The notes under the pieces are model-generated. The model saw only the letters and a list, made by a program, of their open reading frames with translations. It had not been told where the DNA came from and ran no database searches. Positions 47,568 through 56,969 of a stretch of 64,000 nucleotides of DNA are shown here, one piece after another. The stretch is from Shewanella atlantica (GTDB taxonomy: Bacteria > Pseudomonadota > Gammaproteobacteria > Enterobacterales > Shewanellaceae). How positions within the stretch are numbered: the stretch's first letter is position 1; every line of letters starts with the position of its first letter. A program made the position numbers and the translations under genes. The stretch covers positions 515,297 to 579,296 of the forward strand of contig NZ_RXNV01000002.1 in assembly GCF_003966265.1 (NCBI RefSeq). Reading direction: 5' to 3'.

Positions 47568-47600
47568 AAAGGCTTGCTAGTAAATTGCTGCAAGCCTTTT
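47568..47600 (+). terminator. Terminator of unit 1 cytochrome
   Basis: AAAGGCTTGC and GCAAGCCTTTT around a 12-base loop, between cytochrome and LuxR gene. Confidence 0.8.
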
Positions 47601-47693
47601 ACGCGTCGTTTGTGTCAGAAGAAACTAAGTGACTCTTCCTATGATTGCCAGATACATAGCCGCAAAAACATATAAGAATAACCCATACTATTT

Positions 47694-48455
47694 ATGAGTA
47701 ATACAAAGACTAAACACTGTAACATTGATTCTATCTATGTCAGTCAAGCCAATGAAGTTCTGAGTAAATATGGCATAACGAATTTTTTCTATGGCATAAC
47801 AACCAAAGAGAAAGGGGCTTCACTGTATCAATTTAAGAGGTTGCGGAGCCGAATACCTGGAGAGATGTGTAAAGCTAATAAATTGATTTTCTCAAGGGAT
47901 AGTATACGGCTTTTACTTCAATATTATATTGAACACTTCGCCAGCAGAGATGGAGCCTATTCAGATAGAGTTCATCTGGGCCCAAACGTACCTTACTCAC
48001 CAGATTACTCTGGTGGAAAAGGTGAACAGTTTAAGCGACTCATGGATAAGCATGGCGCTGTCAGTCGCGCTATCTGGTTACTGCCAGTCAAATACAACTC
48101 TGATTGGCGCAGTGCCTTTGTGCTGTTTTCCGATCAGTCTCGAAAAACTTTACTATCCACATTTACAGATAACAGGCAAGAGATTGAACGGCAGCTACAG
48201 CTCTACGCCACTTTGTTTAATGATCAATGTATCAGTCAATTGAATCCCATCAGCAACTTTAACTGCCTTTCAGCTAAGACTATGCAGGTACTGCAATTAA
48301 CGGCTCAGGGCTATTCAAGTGATGAGATTGGCGAGAAGTTGACTATATCTGAAAGCGGGGTCAACTATCATCAGAACCGGTTAAAAGAACTTTTTAATGC
48401 CAAAAATCGGGCTCAACTGGTCAGTTCCGCTCACACTCTGGGAGTACTGGAATAA
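47694..48455 (+). CDS. LuxR-type solo regulator (unit 1)
   Basis: 253 residues. The N-terminal ~175 residues, with FFYGITTKEKG, AIWLLPVKYNSDW and the HFASRDGAYSD region, resemble the layout of LuxR signal-binding domains without a convincing acyl-homoserine-lactone pocket. The C-terminal helix-turn-helix is FNCLSAKTMQVLQLTAQGYS with SSDEIGEKLTISESGVNYHQ after it. No luxI is seen in the window. There is no Shine-Dalgarno; a T-rich stretch touches the ATG, as in the three sister genes. It probably controls the neighbouring cytochrome. Confidence 0.87.
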   Translation: MSNTKTKHCNIDSIYVSQANEVLSKYGITNFFYGITTKEKGASLYQFKRLRSRIPGEMCKANKLIFSRDSIRLLLQYYIEHFASRDGAYSDRVHLGPNVPYSPDYSGGKGEQFKRLMDKHGAVSRAIWLLPVKYNSDWRSAFVLFSDQSRKTLLSTFTDNRQEIERQLQLYATLFNDQCISQLNPISNFNCLSAKTMQVLQLTAQGYSSDEIGEKLTISESGVNYHQNRLKELFNAKNRAQLVSSAHTLGVLE

Positions 48456-48549
48456 CCTGAGTAACCATCAAAGGTACTGTTGAGACAACCTAACTCTGCA
48501 TTCCATGTATGTTTACTTAATTATATCCACTTCACAACTCTCTTTGACG

Positions 48550-48630
48550 CGACAAAACACTACGACATGTAGTAGCGTTTTGTCGGATCGCTTCGGCTAA
48601 TCTCATGTCAGCAAATTCAAATGCAATTTG
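48550..48630. promoter_or_regulatory. Conserved hairpin and dyad upstream of unit 2 cytochrome
   Basis: CGACAAAAC (48550-48558) pairs with GTTTTGTCG (48577-48585), extended by CTAC/GTAG after one mismatch. CAAATT and AATTTG form a dyad at 48612-48630. Both elements recur at the same distance before the unit 3 cytochrome. They are candidates for LuxR-family operators or a leader structure. Confidence 0.6.
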
Positions 48631-48675
48631 TAAAAACAAAAAGATAAATTCACGATGACACTAAGAGAGATGACG

Positions 48676-50622
48676 ATGAGAAAATTATTGCTAAGTACCT
48701 TGCTACTGAGCCTGCTGACAGGGTGTGGTAGCGACGACACTAACGACCAACCAGATGAGCCTGTGACGCCAGATCCTGAAAAGTCGAAGTACCTCACTCT
48801 GGACATCAAGCCTGAAGCCAAATTTGAAGGTACATTCAATGTTTACCTTGGTCGCTATGCCGATCCGGTTAAAGCATGGCTTCAAAGTGATGAAGCCTAC
48901 CATCAGGGGGACCATACCCACGACAAAATGGAAACGGGTCAGTACTATGCTGTTGATGAACGTGACGCGCAACTGGCTGGGATAGTCAACGAACCAGAGA
49001 CAGCAATTATCGTCGACGCAGCCAAGATGCACCAACTGTTGATGACAAATCCGGATGGCTTAGGTGCCGGCAGTGCTCGCGGTGATATTTTTGTAACGGG
49101 CCACTATTCTGTATTCGATGCATTGCGCTATCTTGCTTTAACCCGCAACGATATCAAACTCGATAATATCATCAATTATGACGAAAGCGGCCGCGATACC
49201 TATGAGTTTACCCTGTCTTGGGATTGTAACGGCGACGGAGAGTTCAATGACACTGACAATATAAGTACTGATCCTGGTGACACCTACGGGTGTGCTGTCA
49301 ATTATAGTAATCATAAGAGTCAGGATTGGCATTTCCGCTCTCAATTTGAAAACGGTGAGTTTGCAAAGGCCCGGGGGAGCCTAAATGGAGTCGGCCCGCA
49401 AGGAGAAGGCAATTACGAAAGAATGGACCAATTTTGGATCAAATCGGGTATGAACATACGCTTTCAATCATTCTCTCCTGAGATGACGGCAAGACGTCAC
49501 TGGGTACAAGATAGAGAGATGGCAAGACTTACACAAAACAGTGGCAAGGTTATCGTACCTACTTTTACAGCGGTAAAGTCATACAGTGAAGCACCTATTG
49601 TTATCAAAGATCTCGAAGTCACCGCGCATAATATGAGATCAGATATTTTTCAACAAGGTGTCATCACTAAGATGGATGTGTTTCTCTCTGCAGCCGATAC
49701 CGGACTGGACATCGCCTTCAACTACTGGCCAACTCTCTCTACCGGAGCGCAAGTTGGCAGCTTTGCTCTGTTCAGAGTAGATGGAATAGCTTCCGATGTA
49801 GGCCGTGGTTGGGCCACCCTTTATGGAGAGATGGCTACTCAAGGAGATTTTTCCAGAGACTCTCAGTGCGCATTTTCTACCCCGACAGGCGGTGGGCAGG
49901 AGTTGGTCGTTGATCCTGAGCATTGTCGCAGAGATTGGCAATCCAGATTCGGTGGTAATATTCTTCATCTTATGTCTGATGTCTGGGTAATGAACCAGCC
50001 TGTTGAATTTGTGACCACAGCCATAAAAGATCATTACAAAACATGGGGAATGCCTGAGTACCCAGGAAAAGATCGTGTCGAGCGTGACTTCAGTAATAAT
50101 GAAGATGGCTCCGACATCATGACATTACAAGTTTTTCCTCTTCCCGATGAAACTGAGAGTGCAGTCCTTAAACCTAGCCATTTTGGTTGGGACATCGCCG
50201 ATTGCACAGAGTGCCACAACGAGCAAAAAGATCCTGATGGGCATGGTGGGTATAGCTGGCCAATCAATAGTAGTGACGGGTTCGACGAAACCCAACCTTA
50301 CTATTGTGCAACCTGTCACGGTAACAATGGCGCACCCAAAGCTCATGGAGAGACGGCCCGCTGTTTCTGGTGCCATGACTCAGAACAGAACCGTCCTGAA
50401 CATCATGGTGATAGTTCGACCCAGCGTATCTATGAAGGGGATGAGATAAGAAGTAACACGCATATCTACAATCACCCTAATGAGATAGCCGCACTACCAA
50501 GAGACAAGATGGGTAACTTTAAGGAATATGATAAGCTATGGAGTTCAGTCAACTCTGACTGGGATATGAGTAAAGTGTTCCCGGATCCATACTCCTGTAT
50601 GACATGCCACCAAAACCCTTAA
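48676..50622 (+). CDS. Tetraheme lipoprotein with EF-hand/dockerin-like loops (family member 5, tandem unit 2)
   Basis: 648 residues. Lipobox LSLLTGC, AVDERDAQLAGI in place of the first calcium loop (the DxNxDG part is lost), MTNPDGLGAGSARGDIF near 123, and loop DCNGDGEFNDTD near 188 with a nearby extra cysteine pair (DCNG, YGCAVN) absent from sisters. Hemes CTECH, CATCH, CFWCH and CMTCH end the protein. ATG 48676 has GAGAG at good spacing; the frame is open from 48655. Confidence 0.9.
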   Translation: MRKLLLSTLLLSLLTGCGSDDTNDQPDEPVTPDPEKSKYLTLDIKPEAKFEGTFNVYLGRYADPVKAWLQSDEAYHQGDHTHDKMETGQYYAVDERDAQLAGIVNEPETAIIVDAAKMHQLLMTNPDGLGAGSARGDIFVTGHYSVFDALRYLALTRNDIKLDNIINYDESGRDTYEFTLSWDCNGDGEFNDTDNISTDPGDTYGCAVNYSNHKSQDWHFRSQFENGEFAKARGSLNGVGPQGEGNYERMDQFWIKSGMNIRFQSFSPEMTARRHWVQDREMARLTQNSGKVIVPTFTAVKSYSEAPIVIKDLEVTAHNMRSDIFQQGVITKMDVFLSAADTGLDIAFNYWPTLSTGAQVGSFALFRVDGIASDVGRGWATLYGEMATQGDFSRDSQCAFSTPTGGGQELVVDPEHCRRDWQSRFGGNILHLMSDVWVMNQPVEFVTTAIKDHYKTWGMPEYPGKDRVERDFSNNEDGSDIMTLQVFPLPDETESAVLKPSHFGWDIADCTECHNEQKDPDGHGGYSWPINSSDGFDETQPYYCATCHGNNGAPKAHGETARCFWCHDSEQNRPEHHGDSSTQRIYEGDEIRSNTHIYNHPNEIAALPRDKMGNFKEYDKLWSSVNSDWDMSKVFPDPYSCMTCHQNP

Positions 50623-50641
50623 GCCTATTCATGAGTAAATT

Positions 50642-50670
50642 CAGGGGCAATTTGGAGCCCCTGTTCAATT
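50642..50670 (+). terminator. Terminator of unit 2 cytochrome
   Basis: CAGGGGC and GCCCCTG pair around AATTTGGA, followed by a T-rich stretch. Confidence 0.75.
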
Positions 50671-50779
50671 TTGACGCTAGTGTATTATCTCTATATTCTG
50701 TATTGATAAGTGCTTTTAATAACAGCTAAAGGCACTACATACAGCTTTTAATGGACTACCGATAAGAACAATTTTTTCT

Positions 50780-51541
50780 ATGAGTAACAACAAACCTAAG
50801 CACTGCGATATTGCCCCTAAATATATTAGCTTTGTTCGAGAGTATCTGGCCGACTACGGGGTCACAGAGTTTTTCTATGGCATCACAATTAAGATGAAGC
50901 CAACCACGTCAGAAATGTTTAAGAAATTACGGCAGCGACTTCCCAACGAAATGCTTAAAGCTAGATTTATGCTCTGCTCGAGCAAGGCTATCATGGAATA
51001 CCGCCACCATTATCTTTCGCATTTTGCAGCTTACGACGATGGTTACTTCGAAAAGCAGAATTTAGGATTAAACCTGTTGAAAAATGCTGATATAACGACG
51101 CCCAAAGGGCAGCAGCTACAACGGTTAAGGGAGGAGTATGGCTTTCAAAGCTGGGGAGCCTGGCGATTACCGGTAAAATACAACCCAAACTGGGAAGCCG
51201 TCTACGTTTTCTTCTCCGACCTCGACCAGGCGACACTCAGGCAAAATTTACAGGCTCACCAAGAGCAGATAGATCATCAACTACTGCTCTATTCAAGCTT
51301 GTTTAACGATCAGTGTATCGCCCAGCTCAACCCTATCAGCAATTTCAACTGCCTTTCCCCCAAGGCTATACAGGTGCTTGAGCTCACCGCACAAGGTTAT
51401 TCCAGCGAAGAGATAGGCGAAAAACTGGTGATGACAAAAAGTGGCGTGCACTATCACCAAAACCGTCTCAAAGAGCTGTTTAATGCCAAAAACCAGGCTC
51501 AACTGGTCAGTTCCGCTCACACTCTGGGAGTACTGGAATAA
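50780..51541 (+). CDS. LuxR-type solo regulator (unit 2)
   Basis: 253 residues, the same layout as the unit 1 protein: VTEFFYGITIKMK, AWRLPVKYNPNWEAVYVFFS, and the helix-turn-helix LSPKAIQVLELTAQGYSSEE with TKSGVHYHQNRLKELF. Its last ~55 bases plus the first bases after the stop are identical to those of unit 1, a sign of recent recombination. No Shine-Dalgarno; TTTTTTCT precedes the ATG. Signal unknown. Confidence 0.87.
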   Translation: MSNNKPKHCDIAPKYISFVREYLADYGVTEFFYGITIKMKPTTSEMFKKLRQRLPNEMLKARFMLCSSKAIMEYRHHYLSHFAAYDDGYFEKQNLGLNLLKNADITTPKGQQLQRLREEYGFQSWGAWRLPVKYNPNWEAVYVFFSDLDQATLRQNLQAHQEQIDHQLLLYSSLFNDQCIAQLNPISNFNCLSPKAIQVLELTAQGYSSEEIGEKLVMTKSGVHYHQNRLKELFNAKNQAQLVSSAHTLGVLE

Positions 51542-51632
51542 CCTGAGTACACTTCATAAAATCAGTTGAAACGACCAAAGTCTTCATTCCATTCTTTACA
51601 GTTAATCACATACAGATCACAACTCTGTTTGC

Positions 51633-51715
51633 CGCCACAAAACACTACGGCTAGTCGTAGCGTTTTGGCGGATCGCATCGGCTAATCTCGTGTTAGCAAA
51701 TTCAGATGCAATTTG
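51633..51715. promoter_or_regulatory. Conserved hairpin and dyad upstream of unit 3 cytochrome
   Basis: CGCC/GGCG plus AAAAC/GTTTT form a hairpin at 51633-51670 with CTACG/CGTAG inside; compared with unit 2, CGAC/GTCG has become CGCC/GGCG, a paired change. CAAATT/AATTTG dyad at 51697-51715. The hairpin ends 92 bases before the cytochrome start, against 91 in unit 2. Confidence 0.6.
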
Positions 51716-51761
51716 TAAAAAACATAACAGTAATTAATGACTGACACTAAGAGAGATGAAG

Positions 51762-53711
51762 ATGAGAAGAGAGCTATATAGCGCGCTTTTGCTAAGCTTA
51801 TTAGCAGGCTGTGGTAGTGATGACACAGCAAGCTCCCCCGTAACACCCGACACGCCTGAACCGGAAAAATCCAAATACCTGACGCTGTATATCAAACCTG
51901 ATACCAAATTTACCGGTGAGTTTTATATCAACTTAGGTCGCTACGATGACCCTGTGACTCATTGGATCCATGACAATAGCGATCTGAATAATAAAGACAA
52001 ACCCAAGGCCGATGGCCCTGATGTCGACTATAACAAAGATGGTTGGATTGACGAACGTGATGCACATCTGGCCGGCATCTATAACCCGAAAGAGCCTATT
52101 ATAAAAGTCGATGCGATCAAGATGCATCAACTCTTAATGACCAATCCCGATGGGCTAGGTGCGGGTACTGCGCGTCCCGATATATTTGTTCCCGGACAGT
52201 ACGGCGTATTCGATGCTCTACGCTACCTTGCCGTTACACGTAATGATCTTAAAATCGAAAACATTGTCACTCCGGAAAACAGCGGCCGTGATACCTTCGA
52301 ATTTGAAATATCTTGGGACAGCAATGGCGATGGTCTGTTCGATGAAATGGATAACGATATCTATGCTAACTACCAAGGGAAAGATTGGCATTTCAGATCC
52401 AGGTACGATGGCGGAGAGTTCAAGAAAATCGACAGTACCATCAGTGGTATTGGCCCCCAGGGGGAGCTTACCTACTCCAGAATGGATCAAATGTGGATCC
52501 AACCTGGCATGACCATTCGTTTCCAACCCTTTTCTCCCGAAATGACCCAGAGACGACACTGGGTTCAGAATAGAGAGATGGCTCGAATAGCAGAGGCCGG
52601 CGGCAAGGTTATCGTGCCGACTATAGCTATCGACTACAAAAAGAAGGATGTACCGCCAACTATTATTAAAAATCTGGAGGTGACCGCTCACAACATGAGA
52701 CCGGATATCTTCCAGCCGGGTGTGATCACTAAGATGGATGTCTACTTGTCCGCCGCCGATGCGGGACAGGATATAGCCTTTAACTACTGGCCGACACTTT
52801 CCACCGGGGCCAAGATTGAACACTTTGCTCTATTCCGGATTAACGGTGTCTCATCAGATGTTGGTCGTGGCTGGACAACCGGCTATGGCGAAATGGCTAT
52901 GTTGAAAGACTTCACGCGAAACTCACAATGTGACTTTTCATCACCGGCTGGTGGCGGTCTGGACATAGAGGTGGATCCCGAGCATTGCCGTATCGATTGG
53001 CGAACCAACTTCGGTGGTTGGGCTGTACATATCATGTCTGATGTGTGGGTAATGAACCAGCCGGTTGAATATGTCTATGCGGAGATAAAGTCTCATTACA
53101 AGGTTTGGGGCATGCCGGAGTTTTCCGGTAAAGATGTTATGGATCGTGATTTTAGCCAGGACGAAGATGGCTCCGATATCATGACGCTTCAGGTTTTTGA
53201 GCTACCCGATGGCTCAGGTTCAGCATCAGACAAAGCAATCTTAAAGCCCGATCACTTCGGCTGGGGGATTGCCGATTGCACCGAGTGTCACAATGCCGAA
53301 AAGGCCCCCCTAGGACACGGCGGATACAGCTGGCCGATAAATAGCAGCGATGGCTTCGATGAAACGCAACCTTATTACTGTGCCACCTGTCATGGCAATA
53401 ACGGGGCTCCATCGGGCCATGGCGAAACGGCGCGCTGCTTCTGGTGCCATGACACTAAGGAAAACCGTCCATTACACCATGGTGATGCTTCGACTCAACG
53501 GCGTTATCAGGACAGCAAAGGAGAAATTAAGAGTAACACCCACATCTACAATACGAATGCCCCTAAAGATCTAAACTCTTTACCAAGAGATAGCATGGGT
53601 AACTATGAGGAGTACACAGACCTGATGAGTTCAAGAAATTCTGACTGGGATATGAGCCGTGTATTCCCTGACCCCTACTCCTGCATGACTTGCCATCCAA
53701 ACCCAAATTAA
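51762..53711 (+). CDS. Tetraheme lipoprotein with EF-hand/dockerin-like loops (family member 6, tandem unit 3)
   Basis: 649 residues. Lipobox LSLLAGC, loops DYNKDGWIDERDAH near 86 and DSNGDGLFDEMD near 186, MTNPDGLGAGTARPDIF between them, hemes CTECH, CATCH, CFWCH and CMTCH. ATG 51762 has GAGAG upstream; an ATG at 51756 abuts it. The block 53213-53356 is almost identical to member 4, although the rest of the two genes differs. Confidence 0.9.
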   Translation: MRRELYSALLLSLLAGCGSDDTASSPVTPDTPEPEKSKYLTLYIKPDTKFTGEFYINLGRYDDPVTHWIHDNSDLNNKDKPKADGPDVDYNKDGWIDERDAHLAGIYNPKEPIIKVDAIKMHQLLMTNPDGLGAGTARPDIFVPGQYGVFDALRYLAVTRNDLKIENIVTPENSGRDTFEFEISWDSNGDGLFDEMDNDIYANYQGKDWHFRSRYDGGEFKKIDSTISGIGPQGELTYSRMDQMWIQPGMTIRFQPFSPEMTQRRHWVQNREMARIAEAGGKVIVPTIAIDYKKKDVPPTIIKNLEVTAHNMRPDIFQPGVITKMDVYLSAADAGQDIAFNYWPTLSTGAKIEHFALFRINGVSSDVGRGWTTGYGEMAMLKDFTRNSQCDFSSPAGGGLDIEVDPEHCRIDWRTNFGGWAVHIMSDVWVMNQPVEYVYAEIKSHYKVWGMPEFSGKDVMDRDFSQDEDGSDIMTLQVFELPDGSGSASDKAILKPDHFGWGIADCTECHNAEKAPLGHGGYSWPINSSDGFDETQPYYCATCHGNNGAPSGHGETARCFWCHDTKENRPLHHGDASTQRRYQDSKGEIKSNTHIYNTNAPKDLNSLPRDSMGNYEEYTDLMSSRNSDWDMSRVFPDPYSCMTCHPNPN

Positions 53712-53738
53712 GCCGGTAAAGCAAGTTAAATAGCATAT

Positions 53739-53772
53739 AAGGGCTTGTGCTGCAAAGTCGACAAGCCCTCTT
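53739..53772 (+). terminator. Terminator of unit 3 cytochrome
   Basis: AGGGCTTGT and ACAAGCCCT pair around a 12-base loop, then CTTTG. The T tract is short. Confidence 0.7.
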
Positions 53773-53867
53773 TGACAATGGTTAACGCCAAAGGTAGTCT
53801 CGCTATCAAGGAGCCCATACGGACTCAGAAATAGCGTTAAAATAACTTCTATTAATCAGTATTTTTT

Positions 53868-54629
53868 ATGAAAAGTATCATCACAAAGCCTTGCGACATC
53901 GACCCCGAACATATTCGCCTTGCCAGTGAATTTTTAGCCGAACAAGGAGTCACTGAATTCTTCTATGGCATTACAACCAAAACATTAATGCCTGCAACCA
54001 ATGAATTTAAAAAACTGCGCCGACGCATGCCCAAAGAGATGCTGAAGGCAAGGTATGGCATCTATTCCAGTGACAATATACGAATATTTCGTCACCGATA
54101 CCTGCAGCACTTTGCCTCCTCCGATGAGGCCTACTTCGATAAAAATCTTCCCGGACCAAATATTTGGCGCGATCCCGACTATAGCGGCGCAAAAGGCGAG
54201 CAGTTTAAGCGCTTAATGGATGAATATGGAATCGTCAGCCGCGCGCTCTGGCTGTTACCCGTCAAGTACAACCCTGATTGGTACGCTGTTTTTGTGCTAT
54301 TTTCCCCACTGGACAAAAGTACACTCAGCCGGAATATCATCACTAACCGTGAGCAAATTAACTACCAACTACAACTCTACTCCAGTCTGTTCAATGAACA
54401 ATGCATTGCTCAACTCAACCCTATAAGCAATTTTAACTGCCTCTCTCCCAAGGCTTTACAGGTGCTGGAACTTACCGCTCAAGGTTTTTCCTGCGAGGAG
54501 ATAGGCGAAAAGTTGGTAATGACAGAAAGTGGAGTTCACTATCACCAGAACCGTCTTAAAGAGCTGTTTAATGCCAAGAACCGGGCTCAACTGGTCAGTT
54601 TTGCTCACTCATTAGGTGTGCTGGATTAA
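53868..54629 (+). CDS. LuxR-type solo regulator (unit 3)
   Basis: 253 residues. GVTEFFYGITTKT, HFASSDEAYFDKN, LWLLPVKYNPDWYAVFVLFS, then LSPKALQVLELTAQGFSCEE and TESGVHYHQNRLKELF. Of the four sisters it is nearest the unit 2 protein in the DNA-binding domain. TATTTTTT touches the ATG and no Shine-Dalgarno is visible. Confidence 0.87.
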   Translation: MKSIITKPCDIDPEHIRLASEFLAEQGVTEFFYGITTKTLMPATNEFKKLRRRMPKEMLKARYGIYSSDNIRIFRHRYLQHFASSDEAYFDKNLPGPNIWRDPDYSGAKGEQFKRLMDEYGIVSRALWLLPVKYNPDWYAVFVLFSPLDKSTLSRNIITNREQINYQLQLYSSLFNEQCIAQLNPISNFNCLSPKALQVLELTAQGFSCEEIGEKLVMTESGVHYHQNRLKELFNAKNRAQLVSFAHSLGVLD

Positions 54630-54871
54630 GCTTAGGATTTAAATACAGCTTCTGGAATGTCACTCAATAAACCAAGCGAGGCACCGTCTACCCTTTTTGT
54701 TATTCGTCACGCTTTGTGCCATTTTTAAAATAGACATCACAGCCTCCCCACCAAATCCAAAACCCTGCAAATCGGAATAGGGTTTCAGTTATCAAGTTTC
54801 GTTACGCTTAACTCGGCCAATTTATAACTCAATTAAAAATCCGGATCCGATTAACAACACGAGAGATGATA

Positions 54872-56764
54872 ATGAAACAGATACTTAGCAGTGCGCTACT
54901 ACTCGGCCTGTTAACCGGCTGTGGTAGCGACGACACCACTGAATCCCCGGTTATACCGACACCTGAAAAGTCTAAATACCTGACACTGGACATAAAACCC
55001 GAAGCGAAATTTGAAGGGACCTTTAACGTTTATCTGGGTCGATTCCCCGACCCGCTTAAAGATTGGCTACAGAGTGAAGACGCACGAGATCTCACAGGCG
55101 ATGGGCATATCGATGAGCGAGATGCGCATAAAGATGGTGTCTACAACCCTAAAGCTACACCAATTGTTATCGATGCCGTTAAGATGCATCAACTGCTGAG
55201 CACCAACCCGGATGGCCTGGGAGCCGGTAGTGCGCGTAGTGATATATTTGTAGATGGTCATTACTCTGTGTTTGATGCGCTCCGATACCTTGCCGCTTCC
55301 CGTAATGATCTGAAACTCGAATCCATCATCACGCCACAAAGCAGTGGCCGGGATACCTATGAGTTCACCCTATCCTGGGATAGTAACCGAGATGGAATAT
55401 TCGACGAGCAGGATAATGCTCTCAATGATAACCTGGTCAATTACGATAACTATATGGGCAGGGACTGGCATTTCCGGTTCACCTTCGATGGTGGTGACCT
55501 GACTACGCTTAATGGCACACTCGATGGCTTGGGGCCTCAGGGGGAAGTGACCTACGGCCGCATGGATCAGTTTTGGATCCAACCGGGAATGAACATACGC
55601 TTCCAGCCATTTTCACCTGAGATGACAGAGCGCAGACATTGGGTTCAGGACAGAGAGATGACCCGCCTGGCTGAAAATAGTGGCAAGGTCATACTCCCAC
55701 TGCTGCGTTTAGTGCCCTCTATGACGCAGGCACCGACGGATCTGATAAACCTTGAAGTTACGCCTCATAATATGAGACCGGATATTTTCCAAAATGGCGT
55801 GATAACCAAGATGGATATATTTTTGTCGGCGGCGGACGCAGGAACTGATATTGCGTTTAACTATTGGCCCTCTCTGTCTACGGGCGCCGAGGTCGGTCAT
55901 TTTGCCCTGTTCAGAGCACTGGAAGTCGCATCGGAAGTCGGTAGAGGTTGGACAACTGCCTATGGTGATATGGCGGTTCAGGGCGACTTTAATGCTCACT
56001 CAAAATGTGACTTTTCATCACCTGCAGGTGGCGGACAAGATATCCAGGTCGATCCGGAGCACTGTCGCCTTGACTGGAACTCCAATTTTGGTGGTAATGC
56101 ACTGCATATCATGCCGGATGTGGGGGTAATGAACCAACCGGTAGGCTTTGCCATGGCTGCGATTAAGTCACACTATGAATTATTTGGCATGACTGAGTAT
56201 TCGGGTAAAGAGGTTACCCAGCGTGATTTCAGTCCACAGGAGGATGGCAGCGATGTGATGACGCTTCAGGTATTCCCGCTGCCGGAAGAGAATCAGGGAC
56301 CAATACTGGAAGAAACTCATTTTGGTTGGGGTATCGCCGATTGCACCGAGTGTCATAACGAGAGTAAAGATCCTAGTGGACATGGCGGATATAGCTGGCC
56401 AATAAACAGTCGTGACGGTTTCGATGTGACTCAGCCTTACTATTGCGCCACCTGTCATGGCAACAATGGCGCACCATCGGCCCATGGAGAAACCGCTCGC
56501 TGTTTCTGGTGTCACGCCGGAGATTCCAAACCGGCTCACCATGGCGAGGCGTCGACGCAAAAGCTCTATCAAGGCGATGAAATCAAGAGTAATGATCACA
56601 TCTACAACGATCCTAACGAACTTAATGCCCTACCCAGAGACAAGGACGGCAACTACCAAGCCTATGAGAAAGTATGGAGTTCGGTTAACTCTGACTGGGA
56701 CATGAGCCGGGTGTTCCCTGACCCATACTCATGTATGACATGTCATAAAAATTCGGCAGACTGA
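54872..56764 (+). CDS. Tetraheme lipoprotein with EF-hand/dockerin-like loops (family member 7, tandem unit 4)
   Basis: 630 residues. Lipobox LGLLTGC, loops DLTGDGHIDERDAH near 72 and DSNRDGIFDEQD near 170, STNPDGLGAGSARSDIF near 110, hemes CTECH, CATCH, CFWCH and CMTCH. ATG 54872 is chosen as in the sisters (GAGAG, then ATGATAATG). Its upstream region resembles unit 1 (TTACGCTTAACTC), not units 2 and 3, so the four units fall into two promoter types. Confidence 0.9.
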   Translation: MKQILSSALLLGLLTGCGSDDTTESPVIPTPEKSKYLTLDIKPEAKFEGTFNVYLGRFPDPLKDWLQSEDARDLTGDGHIDERDAHKDGVYNPKATPIVIDAVKMHQLLSTNPDGLGAGSARSDIFVDGHYSVFDALRYLAASRNDLKLESIITPQSSGRDTYEFTLSWDSNRDGIFDEQDNALNDNLVNYDNYMGRDWHFRFTFDGGDLTTLNGTLDGLGPQGEVTYGRMDQFWIQPGMNIRFQPFSPEMTERRHWVQDREMTRLAENSGKVILPLLRLVPSMTQAPTDLINLEVTPHNMRPDIFQNGVITKMDIFLSAADAGTDIAFNYWPSLSTGAEVGHFALFRALEVASEVGRGWTTAYGDMAVQGDFNAHSKCDFSSPAGGGQDIQVDPEHCRLDWNSNFGGNALHIMPDVGVMNQPVGFAMAAIKSHYELFGMTEYSGKEVTQRDFSPQEDGSDVMTLQVFPLPEENQGPILEETHFGWGIADCTECHNESKDPSGHGGYSWPINSRDGFDVTQPYYCATCHGNNGAPSAHGETARCFWCHAGDSKPAHHGEASTQKLYQGDEIKSNDHIYNDPNELNALPRDKDGNYQAYEKVWSSVNSDWDMSRVFPDPYSCMTCHKNSAD

Positions 56765-56830
56765 TTAGTCTAGTTAATTCAATTAACTGATTCGACTGGT
56801 TAATTAGAAAAATTTAAAGTCTCATCCATG

Positions 56831-56873
56831 ACAAGAGCCTGTATACTCTGATGTATCAGGCTCTTATATTTTA
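56831..56873 (+). terminator. Terminator of unit 4 cytochrome
   Basis: AAGAGCCTG and CAGGCTCTT pair perfectly around a 15-base loop with inner ATAC/GTAT, followed by ATATTTTAT. Confidence 0.8.
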
Positions 56874-56969
56874 TATAATAAAAACATCACAGAGATTACT
56901 GTTACCTCCTCCAGAGCAACCAAGCATCATTGGACTTAACAGGACAACTAAGACAACTGAACCATTTTT

